From Halomonas dongshanensis (GTDB lineage: Bacteria > Pseudomonadota > Gammaproteobacteria > Pseudomonadales > Halomonadaceae): a DNA stretch of 64,000 nucleotides. Position numbers and translations under genes: made by a program. Positions 11,811 to 22,297 of the stretch are shown here, piece after piece. The notes below the pieces were generated by a model. The model had not been told where the DNA came from, did not search any database, and saw nothing but the letters and a program-made list of their open reading frames with translations. Numbering within the stretch: the first letter of the stretch is position 1; every line of letters starts with the position of its first letter. The stretch lies in the NCBI RefSeq assembly GCF_024790395.1, contig NZ_JAJISC010000002.1, positions 662,583-726,582 of the forward strand. Direction: 5' to 3'.

Positions 11811-11856
11811 TACTTAGGCGTGAACATTAGGTGGTGATAAAAGATACTTAGGCGTG
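11811..11856. repeat. 12-bp direct repeat in the trxA/cysB divergent region
   Basis: TACTTAGGCGTG occurs at 11811-11822 and again at 11845-11856, a period of 34 bases. Just before it an 8-bp inverted repeat (11771-11778 with 11803-11810) lies in the trxA leader. The intergenic region 11755-12120 is 366 bases and otherwise holds an AT-rich stretch around 11975-12025 that probably contains the cysB promoter. I see no gene in it. Confidence 0.6.
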
Positions 11857-12021
11857 GATCAAGCGCTTACTCACGCCGCCAAGTCGGCAAATGGTAGCGC
11901 TCGTGATCGAGGCTGGCAAATTCAGCACGCCGCTGATGAGTAACATAGCGAAAAACTTTAGAGGCTGATAGCGAAGTTTTTTTATGCTATAAATGCATTA
12001 TTATCTCTTTTTTTATTCTAA

Positions 12022-13095
<1,074 letters not shown>

Positions 13096-13137
13096 GTAAG
13101 GGCTTTCGGCCGCTCTTATCTAGCGTTTCTTCTATAC

Positions 13138-13169
13138 AAAGAGGGCATGGTGAAAACCATGCCCTCTTT
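13138..13169 (+). terminator. Rho-independent terminator after cysB
   Basis: A perfect 14-bp stem (13138-13151 with 13156-13169) with a GAAA loop; the arms begin with AAA and end with TTT, so it can work in both directions between cysB and the convergent cysH. Confidence 0.9.
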
Positions 13170-13211
13170 GCGTGGGATGCCGATACTGCCGACTGTCAAT
13201 ACAGTCGAGTC

Positions 13212-13832
13212 TCAGTGCTGTAGATGCAGGCCGCACTCGCGCTTCTCTTCCACCTTGGTGGGGTCGAAGTAGTCGAAGTTGTTGGGCAGGTCGTGCGTTT
13301 GCAGGTAGGTGTACATCTGCTTGGCGCTCCAGTGCAGCACCGGGGCAACCTTGAGCAAACCGTCGCTGTTACGGCTTAGAGGCTGCATTTTGGCTCGCTC
13401 GGCGGTGTCCTCGGCGCGTAGCGCGGTGAACCACACGTCGGGGCGCATCTCCTTCAGGGCGCGCTCGAAGGGTTCGAGTTTGACCTCGCGGGTGAAGGCG
13501 TCGTGGCGCGGGTCGTCGATGCCGGGCATGGGGCCGTCCAGGGCTTCGCGATGGGCGCGCGTGCGCTTGGGAATGTAGGTGACGATGTTTAGATTCAGGC
13601 GCTGGATGAGCTCGTCGGCAAAGCGGTAGGTAGCCTCGGTATTGTAGCCACTGTCCATCCAAACGATGGGCACGTCGGGACGCACCTGGGTGACCATATG
13701 CAATATGACGGCTTCGAAGGGGCGGAAGTTGGTGGTGCAGATCGGACGTTCGCCTTGGGTAAAGGCCCACTCGATGAGTGCTTCGGGCGAATGTTCCCGT
13801 TCGCGAATGATGCTATCAAGCTCTGCGGCCAT
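13212..13832 (-). CDS. cysH: Phosphoadenylyl-sulfate (PAPS) reductase
   Basis: CysH reduces activated sulfate to sulfite in cysteine biosynthesis. The C-terminal active-site motif ECGLH is present. The paired cysteines (CC and CxxC) that bind the 4Fe-4S cluster in APS reductases are absent: the corresponding stretch reads AEDTAERAKMQPL. The enzyme is therefore of the thioredoxin-dependent PAPS type. The ATG at 13832 has TAGGAG five bases upstream and gives 206 residues, somewhat shorter than E. coli CysH (244); an open frame runs back to 13889 without a better ribosome site. It follows pabB by 89 bases on the same strand and is convergent with its likely activator gene cysB. Confidence 0.85.
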   Translation of the reverse strand: MAAELDSIIREREHSPEALIEWAFTQGERPICTTNFRPFEAVILHMVTQVRPDVPIVWMDSGYNTEATYRFADELIQRLNLNIVTYIPKRTRAHREALDGPMPGIDDPRHDAFTREVKLEPFERALKEMRPDVWFTALRAEDTAERAKMQPLSRNSDGLLKVAPVLHWSAKQMYTYLQTHDLPNNFDYFDPTKVEEKRECGLHLQH

Positions 13833-13921
13833 GTCGGCTCCTACTCGGTCGGGCAGATCAAAAGTGAACCATAGGCTACCAAAGGCCAAGCGCTGCTCCC
13901 CAATACCGTTTGGTTAGCGCT

Positions 13922-15289
13922 TTATTCCAAGGCACCGATGAGATGACGAATTTTGGCGTAGGTCTCGGCATACTCCTCTGAGGCTTCGGAGTCGGCCACC
14001 AGGCCGCCACCGCCCCAGACGTGCAACCTGTCGCCATCGGCGATGAGCGTGCGAATGGCGATCGAGGTATCCATCTGCCCACGGCGGTCGATGTAGCCGA
14101 GGCTGCCGCAATAGGCGCTGCGCTGGCAGGGCTCGAGCTCGTCGATGATCTGCATGGCGCGGATTTTTGGTGCGCCGGTGATCGAGCCGCCGGGAAAGGC
14201 TGCCGCCATGAGCGTGAGCGGTGTGGCCTCTGGGGTCAGCTCGCCGCGCACCACGCTAACCAGATGGTGCACGTTGGGGTAGCTTTCGAGCGCGCAAAGT
14301 GCGGGCACGTGAATGCTGCCTGGGCGGCACACGCGGCCTAGATCGTTACGCAGCAGATCGACGATCATCACGTTTTCGGCGCGATCCTTAGGGCTCATCA
14401 AGAGCGCGCGGGCGAGGGCGTCGTCCTCTTGCGGCGTTTTTCCGCGTGGGCGTGTGCCCTTGATCGGGCGCGCCTCGACGTGACCATCGCGGCAGCCAAT
14501 GAAGCGCTCGGGAGAGACCGAGAGAATCGCCTGTTTCTCCCAGGCTAGATAGCCCGAAAAGGGCGTGGGGGTCGCCTTGCGCAGCCGCTGGTAGGCCTGC
14601 CAGCTATCGCCGCTAAAGCTTGCGCTGAAGCGCTGGGCGAGGTTGATCTGGTAGCAGTCTCCGGCGTTGATATAGCGCTTTACGGCGTCGAAACGCTGGG
14701 CGTAGTCCTTGGCGGTCATCTCGGCGGCGAAGGGGGCGGTCAAGCGAAAAGGCGCTTCTTGTCGCTGGGCTTTTCTAAGCCAGGCGAGAACCTCATCGCG
14801 CCGCGCTGCCGTGGCGACGAGCCACGCCTGCTGGCGCTCGTGATCCAACGTCAGCGACCAATCAAATAGCCCAACCCGCGCCTGGGGCAGGGCGCTTACC
14901 GGCGAATGGCGGCTGGCCACGCCCTGCTGCGCGCGTCCGAGATCGTAGCTCCAAAAGCCGATCAGCCCGCCGAGAAAGGGCAGCTCGCTTTCGAGCGCGG
15001 GCAGCGCGAGCTGATCCAGTAGCCACTGCTGTAGAGCAAACGATCGACCGAGCAGGGCTTCGGGCGGGGCGGCCAAGTGCGGGTGCGTATCGGCGCTGAT
15101 CTCGGTCTCGCCGCTGGCGCTAACGCTGAGCACTGCCAGAGGGTCGCTTGCCATGATGTCGAAGCGCCCCTTGGCGTGGGGGCGGCCGCTGTCCAGCAGC
15201 ACGGCACTAGGGCGATGGCGCAGGCGGGCAAAGTAGTTAAGAGGGTCGCAAGCGTAGGGCAGGGCCGTTAGGGTCAAGGCCGTTGTCAT
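13922..15289 (-). CDS. pabB: Aminodeoxychorismate synthase component I
   Basis: PabB converts chorismate with ammonia to 4-amino-4-deoxychorismate for folate synthesis. The 455-residue protein has the chorismate-binding fold. The diagnostic PIKGTRPRG carries the active-site Lys typical of PabB, where anthranilate synthase TrpE normally has PIAGT; this decides the assignment. Other motifs include the C-terminal FPGGSITGAPK and YCGSLGYID. It needs a glutaminase partner (PabA/TrpG), which is not adjacent. The start at 15289 lies 272 bases from the divergent GntR gene. Confidence 0.92.
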   Translation of the reverse strand: MTTALTLTALPYACDPLNYFARLRHRPSAVLLDSGRPHAKGRFDIMASDPLAVLSVSASGETEISADTHPHLAAPPEALLGRSFALQQWLLDQLALPALESELPFLGGLIGFWSYDLGRAQQGVASRHSPVSALPQARVGLFDWSLTLDHERQQAWLVATAARRDEVLAWLRKAQRQEAPFRLTAPFAAEMTAKDYAQRFDAVKRYINAGDCYQINLAQRFSASFSGDSWQAYQRLRKATPTPFSGYLAWEKQAILSVSPERFIGCRDGHVEARPIKGTRPRGKTPQEDDALARALLMSPKDRAENVMIVDLLRNDLGRVCRPGSIHVPALCALESYPNVHHLVSVVRGELTPEATPLTLMAAAFPGGSITGAPKIRAMQIIDELEPCQRSAYCGSLGYIDRRGQMDTSIAIRTLIADGDRLHVWGGGGLVADSEASEEYAETYAKIRHLIGALE

Positions 15290-15412
15290 GGCGCAGTCAC
15301 GTTTAGCCGAAAGTGGGGGGCGGCTTATTCTAGTGGCGCTGCGGGGCGCAGGCCAGGATAGAAAAGCGTGGTGCTGCCAACGTTTCGGCGCTGTTTTATA
15401 GATGATGAGTTG

Positions 15413-15423
15413 ATTGTCGACAT
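15413..15423. promoter_or_regulatory. Second TGTCGACA site, possible GntR half of a looped operator
   Basis: The core TGTCGACA at 15415-15422 matches the centre of the perfect operator at 15528-15543, with centres 117 bases apart. It could be a weaker site for the same regulator; SalI-like palindromes of this size can also occur by chance. Confidence 0.4.
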
Positions 15424-15486
15424 TCGTCTTAGAATAAGCGGGATTTTATACCACTAAAGAAGTAAAATGAGCTATGCCACGGCAGG

Positions 15487-15515
15487 TTGACGCTTTAGAG
15501 CGTCAGAGCTAAAGT
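15487..15515 (+). promoter_or_regulatory. Candidate sigma-70 promoter of the prp operon
   Basis: TTGACG (15487-15492) and TAAAGT (15510-15515) are separated by 17 bases. The predicted start point falls at about 15522, just before the palindrome at 15528-15543, an arrangement that fits repression by the first gene product. Confidence 0.55.
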
Positions 15516-15527
15516 GGCGATATGATT

Positions 15528-15543
15528 AAATTGTCGACAATTT
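15528..15543. promoter_or_regulatory. Perfect 16-bp palindromic operator candidate
   Basis: AAATTGTCGACAATTT is a perfect palindrome 19 bases before the GntR start codon. FadR-subfamily GntR proteins (FCD domain) often bind TTGTCGACAA-like sites, so it is the likely autoregulatory and prp-operon operator. Confidence 0.7.
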
Positions 15544-15561
15544 GATGGGCCCGACTTTGCT

Positions 15562-16326
15562 ATGACCTCCACCGCTGAATCGCTTACGACCCAAGACGAT
15601 AGCGCTTCTCCCGAAGTGCGTACCTTGGCCGAGCGCGTCTTCCAGCAGTTGCAGCAGGATATCGTGCGCGGTGACTTGGCACCAGGCAGTAAGATTACCG
15701 AGCCGGGTCTTGCCAAGGCCTATGGTATTTCACGCGGGCCCTTGCGCGAGGCGATGCGTCGGCTCGAGGCGCACCGGCTGATCCAGCGCGTTCCGCACGT
15801 GGGCGCCCGTGTCGTGCAGCTGTCAATGAAGGAGCTGCTCGAACTCTTCGATCTGCGTGAGGCGCTAGAAAGCATGGCCGCCCGGCTTGCCGCCCAGCAC
15901 ATGACCGCCGATGAGATCCAGGGGCTGCGCGATGTGCTGGCCGTGCACGAGAGCCAGAGCGACCTCAAGCGGGGCGAAGCCTACTACCAGCGCGAAGGCG
16001 ATCTCGATTTTCACTACCGCATCGTGCAGGGCAGCCACAACAAGATGCTGATGAACCTGCTATGCGACGATCTCTATTACCTAGTGCGGCTCTACCGCAC
16101 CCAGTTCAGCGCCAGCGGCACACGCCCGCAGCGCGCCTTCGTCGAACACCATCGCATCGTCGATGCCATCGAGGCGGGCGACGAGGAGCTCGCCGAGCTC
16201 TTGATGCGCCGCCACGTCAGCGCCTCGCGCACCAACGTGGCCGACCGCTACGCGGCAACGCTGGCCGCTCAGGCGCATGCGTTGGCGCCCGCAAACGGCA
16301 AAAAAACCACCACCAACAAAAAATAG
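15562..16326 (+). CDS. GntR family (FadR/FCD) regulator of the prp operon
   Basis: A 254-residue DNA-binding regulator. The N-terminal winged helix spans about residues 20-85 ([21 protein letters not shown], split by the usual GntR turn), and an all-helical FCD ligand domain follows, with the His/Asp/Arg residues ([21 protein letters not shown]) that often hold a metal and an organic acid. It directly precedes prpB by 34 bases and is on the same strand, as in pseudomonads, so it probably controls propionate catabolism in response to 2-methylcitrate or a related acid (inference). A palindrome at 15528 lies in its promoter. No clear Shine-Dalgarno was seen. The C-terminus is Lys/Thr/Asn-rich. 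Confidence 0.88.
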   Translation: MTSTAESLTTQDDSASPEVRTLAERVFQQLQQDIVRGDLAPGSKITEPGLAKAYGISRGPLREAMRRLEAHRLIQRVPHVGARVVQLSMKELLELFDLREALESMAARLAAQHMTADEIQGLRDVLAVHESQSDLKRGEAYYQREGDLDFHYRIVQGSHNKMLMNLLCDDLYYLVRLYRTQFSASGTRPQRAFVEHHRIVDAIEAGDEELAELLMRRHVSASRTNVADRYAATLAAQAHALAPANGKKTTTNKK

Positions 16327-16360
16327 AACGCGTCTTCACGCGACGACCAGGAGAATCATC

Positions 16361-17245
16361 ATGGCTCCATCGACCCCCGGTGCGCGCTTTCGCGCGGCTC
16401 TCGAAGCTCAGCGCCCGCTACCCATTCTCGGCGCCATCAACGCCTATACCGCGATGATGGCCGAGCGCGTCGGCCACCGTGCGATCTATCTTTCCGGCGG
16501 CGGCGTGGCCAATGCCTCCTTCGGCCTCCCCGATCTCGGCATGACCACGATGAACGATGTCGTCGAAGATGCCCACCGCATCTGCGGCGCGACCGAGCTG
16601 CCGCTATTGGTGGACATCGACACCGGCTGGGGCGGAGCTTTTAATATTGCACGTACGGTAAAGGAGATGCAGCGCGCCGGTGTGGCGGCGGTGCACCTCG
16701 AAGACCAGGTGGCTCAGAAGCGCTGCGGCCACCGGCCCAACAAGGCCATCGTCTCCCAGGCGGAGATGGTCGATCGGATCAAGGCCGCCGCCGACGCGCG
16801 CTTAGACGACGATTTCTATCTCATCGCCCGGACCGATGCGTTCCAAAAAGAGGGGCTGGACGCCGCTATCGAGCGCGCCAATGCCTGCATCGAAGCCGGT
16901 GCCGATGCCATCTTCGCCGAGGCGGTACATAGCCTCGACGACTACCGCGCTTTTTGCCAGCGCGTCGACGCACCGATTCTCGCCAATATCACCGAATTCG
17001 GCGCCACGCCGCTGTTCACTCAGGCCGAGCTTGGTGACGTGGGCTGTCGCATGGTGCTCTACCCGCTGTCGGCGTTTCGCGCCATGAACGCCGCCGCGCT
17101 CAAGGTCTACCAAAGCATTCTGGACAACGGCCATCAGCGCGAGGTGGTCGATTCGATGCAGACCCGCGACGAGCTCTACGATTTTCTCAACTACCATGAC
17201 TTCGAGCAGAAGTTGGATCAACTGTTCGAAAACCACCAACAATAA
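16361..17245 (+). CDS. prpB: 2-methylisocitrate lyase
   Basis: PrpB splits 2-methylisocitrate into pyruvate and succinate, the last step of the 2-methylcitrate cycle. The ATG at 16361, with CAGGAG in front, gives 294 residues, the usual length. The isocitrate-lyase superfamily active-site motif KRCGH is present ([12 protein letters not shown]), along with the metal-binding DIDTGWGG. It is the first enzyme gene of the operon and is followed by prpC after 20 bases. Confidence 0.96.
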   Translation: MAPSTPGARFRAALEAQRPLPILGAINAYTAMMAERVGHRAIYLSGGGVANASFGLPDLGMTTMNDVVEDAHRICGATELPLLVDIDTGWGGAFNIARTVKEMQRAGVAAVHLEDQVAQKRCGHRPNKAIVSQAEMVDRIKAAADARLDDDFYLIARTDAFQKEGLDAAIERANACIEAGADAIFAEAVHSLDDYRAFCQRVDAPILANITEFGATPLFTQAELGDVGCRMVLYPLSAFRAMNAAALKVYQSILDNGHQREVVDSMQTRDELYDFLNYHDFEQKLDQLFENHQQ

Positions 17246-17265
17246 AACGACATCAGGAGACCGCC

Positions 17266-18393
17266 ATGGCTAATCAACCGCTGAGCGGCGCAGGCCTTAG
17301 AGGGCAGAGCGCCGGGGAAACCGCCCTGTGTACCGTAGGCAAGACCGGCTCGGGCTTGACCTATCGAGGTTTCGACATCGAAACACTGGCCGAAAAGGCC
17401 ACCTTCGAAGAGGTCGCCTACCTACTGCTCAAGGGTGCCTTGCCCAACCGCGCCGAACTCGACGCCTACCATGCCAAGCTTCAATCCCTGCGTGGGCTGC
17501 CTGAGGCGCTCAAAACGGTGCTCGAGCAGATTCCCAAGGACGCCCACCCAATGGACGTCATGCGCACCGGGACCTCGATGCTTGGCAACCTCGAAACCGA
17601 GGAGAGCTTCGAGCAGCAAGAGGATGCTACCGATCGCCTTTTGGCGGTGCTACCGTCGATCATCTGCTACTGGTACCGCTTCAGCCACGATGGCGTGCGT
17701 ATCGAGACCCAGACCGATGATGACTCGATTGGCGCGCACTTTCTGCATCTGCTGCGCGATGAACGCCCAAGCCAGCTGCACGCCGACGTGATGAACGTAT
17801 CGCTGATCCTCTACGCCGAGCACGAATTCAACGCTTCGACTTTCACCGCCCGGGTGTGTGCCTCCACGCTCTCGGATATACACTCCTGCGTTACGGGCGC
17901 CATCGGTTCGCTGCGCGGCCCGCTTCACGGCGGCGCCAATGAGGCGGCCATGGCAATGATCGAAAACTGGTCCTCTCCCGACGAGGCCGAGCGCGAGATG
18001 CTCGGCATGCTCGAGCGCAAGGAGAAGATCATGGGCTTTGGTCACGCCATCTACCGCGAATCCGATCCGCGTAACGCCATCATCAAACAGTGGTCGAAGC
18101 GTCTGGCCGACGACGTGGGCGATGACGTGCTCTACCCAGTATCGGTGCGCTGCGAAGAGGTCATGTGGCGCGAGAAGAAGCTCTTCTGCAACGCCGACTT
18201 CTTCCACGCCAGCGCCTACCACTTCATGGACATCCCAACCAAGCTGTTCACGCCGATATTCGTCATGTCGCGGGTGAGTGGCTGGGCCGCGCATATCTTC
18301 GAGCAGCGCGCCAAGAACCGCATCATTCGCCCCAGCGCTGACTACGTCGGCCCCGAGAAGAGCGAATGGGTGCCCATCGAGGCGCGCGAGTGA
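17266..18393 (+). CDS. prpC: 2-methylcitrate synthase
   Basis: PrpC condenses propionyl-CoA with oxaloacetate. The 375-residue protein belongs to the citrate synthase family; catalytic motifs include the His in GPLHGGANE and the His/Asp region GFGHAIYRESDPR. The short N-terminus (GLRGQSAGETALCTVGK) and the operon position between prpB and acnD mark it as the methylcitrate enzyme rather than GltA. A CAGGAGA site precedes the ATG. The acnD start follows 22 bases after the stop. Confidence 0.96.
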   Translation: MANQPLSGAGLRGQSAGETALCTVGKTGSGLTYRGFDIETLAEKATFEEVAYLLLKGALPNRAELDAYHAKLQSLRGLPEALKTVLEQIPKDAHPMDVMRTGTSMLGNLETEESFEQQEDATDRLLAVLPSIICYWYRFSHDGVRIETQTDDDSIGAHFLHLLRDERPSQLHADVMNVSLILYAEHEFNASTFTARVCASTLSDIHSCVTGAIGSLRGPLHGGANEAAMAMIENWSSPDEAEREMLGMLERKEKIMGFGHAIYRESDPRNAIIKQWSKRLADDVGDDVLYPVSVRCEEVMWREKKLFCNADFFHASAYHFMDIPTKLFTPIFVMSRVSGWAAHIFEQRAKNRIIRPSADYVGPEKSEWVPIEARE

Positions 18394-18415
18394 AGCGATG
18401 ACAGGGGAGAGAGCC

Positions 18416-21034
18416 ATGAATACCGATTATCGCAAGCCGCTGCCGGGGTTCGAGCTCGACTACTTCGACGCCGCCGAGGCGGTAGAGCAGATCGAGCGTG
18501 GTGCCTACGCCAAGCTGCCCTACACCTCTCGCATTCTCGCCGAGCAGTTGGTGCGCCGCTGCGACCCGGCGCTGTTGGTTGAAGCGCTGCGCCAGCTTAT
18601 CGAGCGACGCCAGGATCTCGATTTTCCCTGGTACCCGGCGCGTGTGGTCTGCCACGACATTCTCGGGCAGACGGCGCTGGTCGACTTGGCCGGTCTGCGC
18701 GACGCCATCGCCGAGAAGGGTGGAGACCCCGCGAAGGTGAATCCGGTGGTGCCGACCCAACTGATCGTCGACCACTCGCTGGCCGTCGAGTACGCCGGGT
18801 TCGATAAGGAGGCGTTCGCCAAGAACCGCGCCATCGAGGATCGGCGCAACGACGACCGCTTTCATTTCATCGACTGGACCAAGCTCGCCTTCGAGAACGT
18901 CGATGTCATCCCCCCCGGCAACGGCATCATGCACCAAATCAACCTGGAGAAGATGTCGCCGGTGGTGCAGCGTCGCGACGGCGTGGCCTTTCCCGACACT
19001 TGCGTGGGCACCGATAGCCATACACCCATGGTCGACGCCCTAGGAGTGATTTCGGTGGGGGTGGGTGGGCTCGAGGCCGAGAGCGTCATGCTCGGGCGCG
19101 CCTCGATGATGCGTCTGCCAGACATCGTCGGCGTCGAGCTCAAGGGTCGCCTAGGGCCGGGCATCACCGGTACCGACATGGTGCTGGCGATCACCGAGTT
19201 CCTGCGCCGCGAGCGGGTGGTCGGCGCCTATCTCGAGTTCTATGGTGCCGGTACGCAGAGTCTTTCGGTGGGCGATCGTGCCACCATTGCCAACATGACG
19301 CCCGAGTATGGCGCCACGGCGGCAATGTTCTACATCGATGAGCAAACCATCGACTACCTGCGTCTTACCGGGCGCGACGATGAGCAGGTCGCCCTGGTCG
19401 AGGCCTACGCCAAGACCGTCGGGCTCTGGGCCGATAGCTTGGAAAGTGCCGTTTACGAGCGCGTGCTGACCTTCGATCTCGCGACCGTCGAGCGCACCCT
19501 GGCCGGGCCGTCCAACCCTCACGCTCACCTGCCGACCCGTATGCTTGCCGAGCGCGGCATCGCCACCGGGCTCGAACAGGCGCGCGAGGCGGAGCGCCGG
19601 GGCGAGATGCCCGATGGCGCAGTGATCATCGCGGCCATCACCAGCTGCACCAATACCTCCAATCCGCGCAACATGGTGGCAGCGGGGCTGATCGCACGTA
19701 ACGCCAATCGGTTGGGCCTTTTGCGTAAACCCTGGGTCAAGAGCTCGCTGGCGCCGGGCTCGAAGACGGTCAAAATGTACCTGGAGGAGGCGGGGCTTCT
19801 GCCGGAACTCGAAGCGCTGGGCTTTGGCGTGGTCGCCTACGCCTGCACCACCTGTAACGGCATGTCGGGCGCGCTCGAACCGGCGATCCAACAGGAGATC
19901 ATCGAGCGTGATCTCTACGCCGTGGCGGTGCTCTCGGGGAACCGCAATTTCGATGGCCGTATTCACCCCTACGCCAAGCAGGCGTTTCTCGCCTCGCCGC
20001 CGCTGGTAGTGGCCTACGCTATCGCCGGTACCATCCGCTTCGATATCGAGAAGGACGTGCTGGGCAGCGATGCCGAAGGCCGTCCCATCACGCTCAAGGA
20101 TATCTGGCCAAGCGACGAGGAGATCGATCGCATCGTGGCGGCCGCGGTGAAGCCCGAGCAGTTTCGCACGACCTACATTCCGATGTTCGATCTCGACCGC
20201 AGCGCCACGGCGCTGGTCGATCCGCTCTACCAGTGGCGCCCGCAAAGCACCTATATCCGCCGCCCGCCCTATTGGGAGGGCGCCATGGCGGGCGAGCGGC
20301 GGTTGCAGGGCATGCGTCCCTTGGCGCTGCTGCCCGATAACATCACCACCGACCATCTCTCGCCCTCCAACGCCATCTTGCTCGATAGCGCTGCAGGCGA
20401 GTATCTAGCCCAGATGGGCGTGCCGGAAGAGGACTTCAACTCCTACGCCACCCATCGCGGCGACCATTTGACGGCCCAGCGCGCAACACTTGCCAATCCT
20501 AAGCTGTTCAACGAAATGGTGCGCAATGACGCAGGCGAGGTGGTGCAGGGCTCGCTTGCCCGGGTCGAGCCCGAGGGTGAGGTCATGCGCATGTGGGAAG
20601 CGATCGAAACCTACATGGCGCGGCGCCAGCCGCTGATCATCGTCGCCGGGGCGGACTACGGCCAAGGCTCCTCACGCGATTGGGCGGCCAAGGGCGTGGC
20701 GCTGGCGGGCGTGGAGGCGATCGTTGCCGAAGGGTTCGAGCGCATTCACCGCACCAATCTGGTGGGTATGGGCGTGATGCCGCTGCAGTTCGAGGAGGGC
20801 ACCACGCGCCACACCCTGAAACTCGACGGCACCGAGGTGTTCGACGTCGAGGGCGCGCCATCGCCCAGGGCGAGCCTTTCGCTGATCGTCCACCGCCTTG
20901 ATGGCAGCAGCGAGCGGGTTCCAGTCATCTGCCGTTTGGATACCGAAGAGGAGGTGACGATCTACTCCGCCGGTGGCGTGCTCCAGCGCTTCGCCCAGGA
21001 CTTTCTAGCGTCCGCCGAGGAGGTCGACGCATGA
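18416..21034 (+). CDS. acnD: Fe/S-dependent 2-methylcitrate dehydratase AcnD
   Basis: AcnD is an aconitase-like enzyme that dehydrates 2-methylcitrate, giving a product that PrpF isomerises; together they replace PrpD. The ATG at 18416, after GGGGAGAGAGCC, gives 872 residues; the open frame upstream overlaps prpC and is not used. Iron-sulfur ligands are visible in ITSCTNTSNP and ACTTCNGMSG, and the C-terminal swivelling domain has GADYGQGSSRDWAAKG. The gene overlaps prpF by four bases (ATGA), implying translational coupling. Confidence 0.95.
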   Translation: MNTDYRKPLPGFELDYFDAAEAVEQIERGAYAKLPYTSRILAEQLVRRCDPALLVEALRQLIERRQDLDFPWYPARVVCHDILGQTALVDLAGLRDAIAEKGGDPAKVNPVVPTQLIVDHSLAVEYAGFDKEAFAKNRAIEDRRNDDRFHFIDWTKLAFENVDVIPPGNGIMHQINLEKMSPVVQRRDGVAFPDTCVGTDSHTPMVDALGVISVGVGGLEAESVMLGRASMMRLPDIVGVELKGRLGPGITGTDMVLAITEFLRRERVVGAYLEFYGAGTQSLSVGDRATIANMTPEYGATAAMFYIDEQTIDYLRLTGRDDEQVALVEAYAKTVGLWADSLESAVYERVLTFDLATVERTLAGPSNPHAHLPTRMLAERGIATGLEQAREAERRGEMPDGAVIIAAITSCTNTSNPRNMVAAGLIARNANRLGLLRKPWVKSSLAPGSKTVKMYLEEAGLLPELEALGFGVVAYACTTCNGMSGALEPAIQQEIIERDLYAVAVLSGNRNFDGRIHPYAKQAFLASPPLVVAYAIAGTIRFDIEKDVLGSDAEGRPITLKDIWPSDEEIDRIVAAAVKPEQFRTTYIPMFDLDRSATALVDPLYQWRPQSTYIRRPPYWEGAMAGERRLQGMRPLALLPDNITTDHLSPSNAILLDSAAGEYLAQMGVPEEDFNSYATHRGDHLTAQRATLANPKLFNEMVRNDAGEVVQGSLARVEPEGEVMRMWEAIETYMARRQPLIIVAGADYGQGSSRDWAAKGVALAGVEAIVAEGFERIHRTNLVGMGVMPLQFEEGTTRHTLKLDGTEVFDVEGAPSPRASLSLIVHRLDGSSERVPVICRLDTEEEVTIYSAGGVLQRFAQDFLASAEEVDA

Positions 21035-22209
21035 GTGTGCACCTTCCGCAGGTCAGGATACCCGCCACCTACATGCGCGGCGGCACAAGCAAGGGTGTGT
21101 TCTTTTGCCTGAGCGATTTACCCGAGGCGGCGCAGGTGCCGGGCGAGGCGCGCGACCGTCTGCTGCTGCGGCTAATGGGTAGTCCCGATGCCTACCAAAA
21201 GCAGATCGATGGCATGGGTGGCGCCACCTCGAGCACCAGTAAGGCGGTGATTCTCTCGCCCAGCACCTCCCCGGATCACGATGTCGACTATCTTTTTGGT
21301 CAAGTCGCCATCGACCGTGCCTTCGTCGACTGGAGCGGCAACTGCGGCAACCTCTCTTCCGCCGTTGGCCCCTTTGCCATCGCCCAGGGGCTGGTCGACA
21401 CCGCGCGCCTGCCCGCCGATGGCATGGCCGAAATACGCATTTGGCAGGCCAATATTGCCAAAACCATCGTCGCCCGCGTTCCCATGCGCGGCGGCGAAGT
21501 TCAGGAGACCGGCGACTTCGAACTCGACGGCGTCACCTTTCCCGCCGCAGAGATCGCCGTCGCCTTCATGGACCCGGCCGCCGGGGAAGGCGCGATTTTT
21601 CCTACCGGCAATGTGATCGATGAATTGCACGTGCCCGGCCATGGCACGCTAGAGGCGACGCTGATCAATGCGGGTATTCCCACGGTGTTCGTACGCGCCG
21701 ATGCGCTGGGCTACCGTGGCACCGAGCTGCAGGAAGTGATTAACAACGACGAACAAGCGCTGGCGATGTTCGAGGCGATTCGCATCCAAGGAGCGATAAA
21801 GATGGGGCTGGTGGAGACCCCGGCGCAGGCAACGGCGCGCCAACACACGCCCAAGATCGCCTTCGTTGCCCCGCCTGCGCGCTACAGCGCGTCGAGCGGG
21901 CGCGTGGTGGAGGCGGAGGAAGTCGACTTGCTGGTGCGGGCGCTGTCGATGGGCAAGCTCCATCACGCCATGATGGGCACGGCTGCCGTGGCGATTGCTG
22001 CAGCGGCGGCCATCGAGGGTACGCTGGTCAATCAGGCGGTGGGCGGAGGAGAGCGCGAGGCGGTCACCTTTGGGCACCCCTCGGGTACGCTGCAGGTTGG
22101 CGCCCGCGCCACGCGAGAAGGTGCTCACTGGCATATCGAGGCCGCCACCATGAGCCGTAGCGCCCGCGTGCTGATGGAGGGCTGGGTGCGCGTTCCCTGG
22201 ACGCCCTAG
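21031..22209 (+). CDS. prpF: 2-methylaconitate cis-trans isomerase
   Basis: PrpF isomerises the AcnD product so that it can be rehydrated to 2-methylisocitrate. The 392-residue length is typical. The N-terminal TYMRGGTSKGVFF is the family signature, including the Lys of the active site; GGATSSTSKAV and a later region with SGNCGNLSSAVGPFAI also match. It is the last gene of the operon, since a strong terminator follows after 30 bases and no prpD is present downstream. Confidence 0.96.
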   Translation: MSVHLPQVRIPATYMRGGTSKGVFFCLSDLPEAAQVPGEARDRLLLRLMGSPDAYQKQIDGMGGATSSTSKAVILSPSTSPDHDVDYLFGQVAIDRAFVDWSGNCGNLSSAVGPFAIAQGLVDTARLPADGMAEIRIWQANIAKTIVARVPMRGGEVQETGDFELDGVTFPAAEIAVAFMDPAAGEGAIFPTGNVIDELHVPGHGTLEATLINAGIPTVFVRADALGYRGTELQEVINNDEQALAMFEAIRIQGAIKMGLVETPAQATARQHTPKIAFVAPPARYSASSGRVVEAEEVDLLVRALSMGKLHHAMMGTAAVAIAAAAAIEGTLVNQAVGGGEREAVTFGHPSGTLQVGARATREGAHWHIEAATMSRSARVLMEGWVRVPWTP

Positions 22210-22238
22210 TATGCCCTGCAGCAGAAGCCTAGAACGAC

Positions 22239-22274
22239 AAGCGTCCCGTGCCTCCTTCCGAGGGCGGGACGCTT
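22239..22274 (+). terminator. Rho-independent terminator of the prp operon
   Basis: AAGCGTCCCG (22239-22248) pairs perfectly with 22265-22274; further pairing (CCT with AGG) is possible inside. It ends in CTGTTT. The convergent comEA-like gene may use it from the other side. Confidence 0.85.
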
Positions 22275-22297
22275 CTGTTTAGCGCACTGAGCCGCGC

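Noticed and set aside
19151..20356. 401-codon open frame on the minus strand inside acnD
   Set aside because: It is the antisense shadow of a well-supported aconitase-family gene in high-GC DNA; its translation is Arg/His/Gly-rich with no family signature or ribosome site.
18416..22209. prpD as a member of the prp operon
   Set aside because: The operon ends in a strong terminator after prpF; AcnD and PrpF together replace PrpD.
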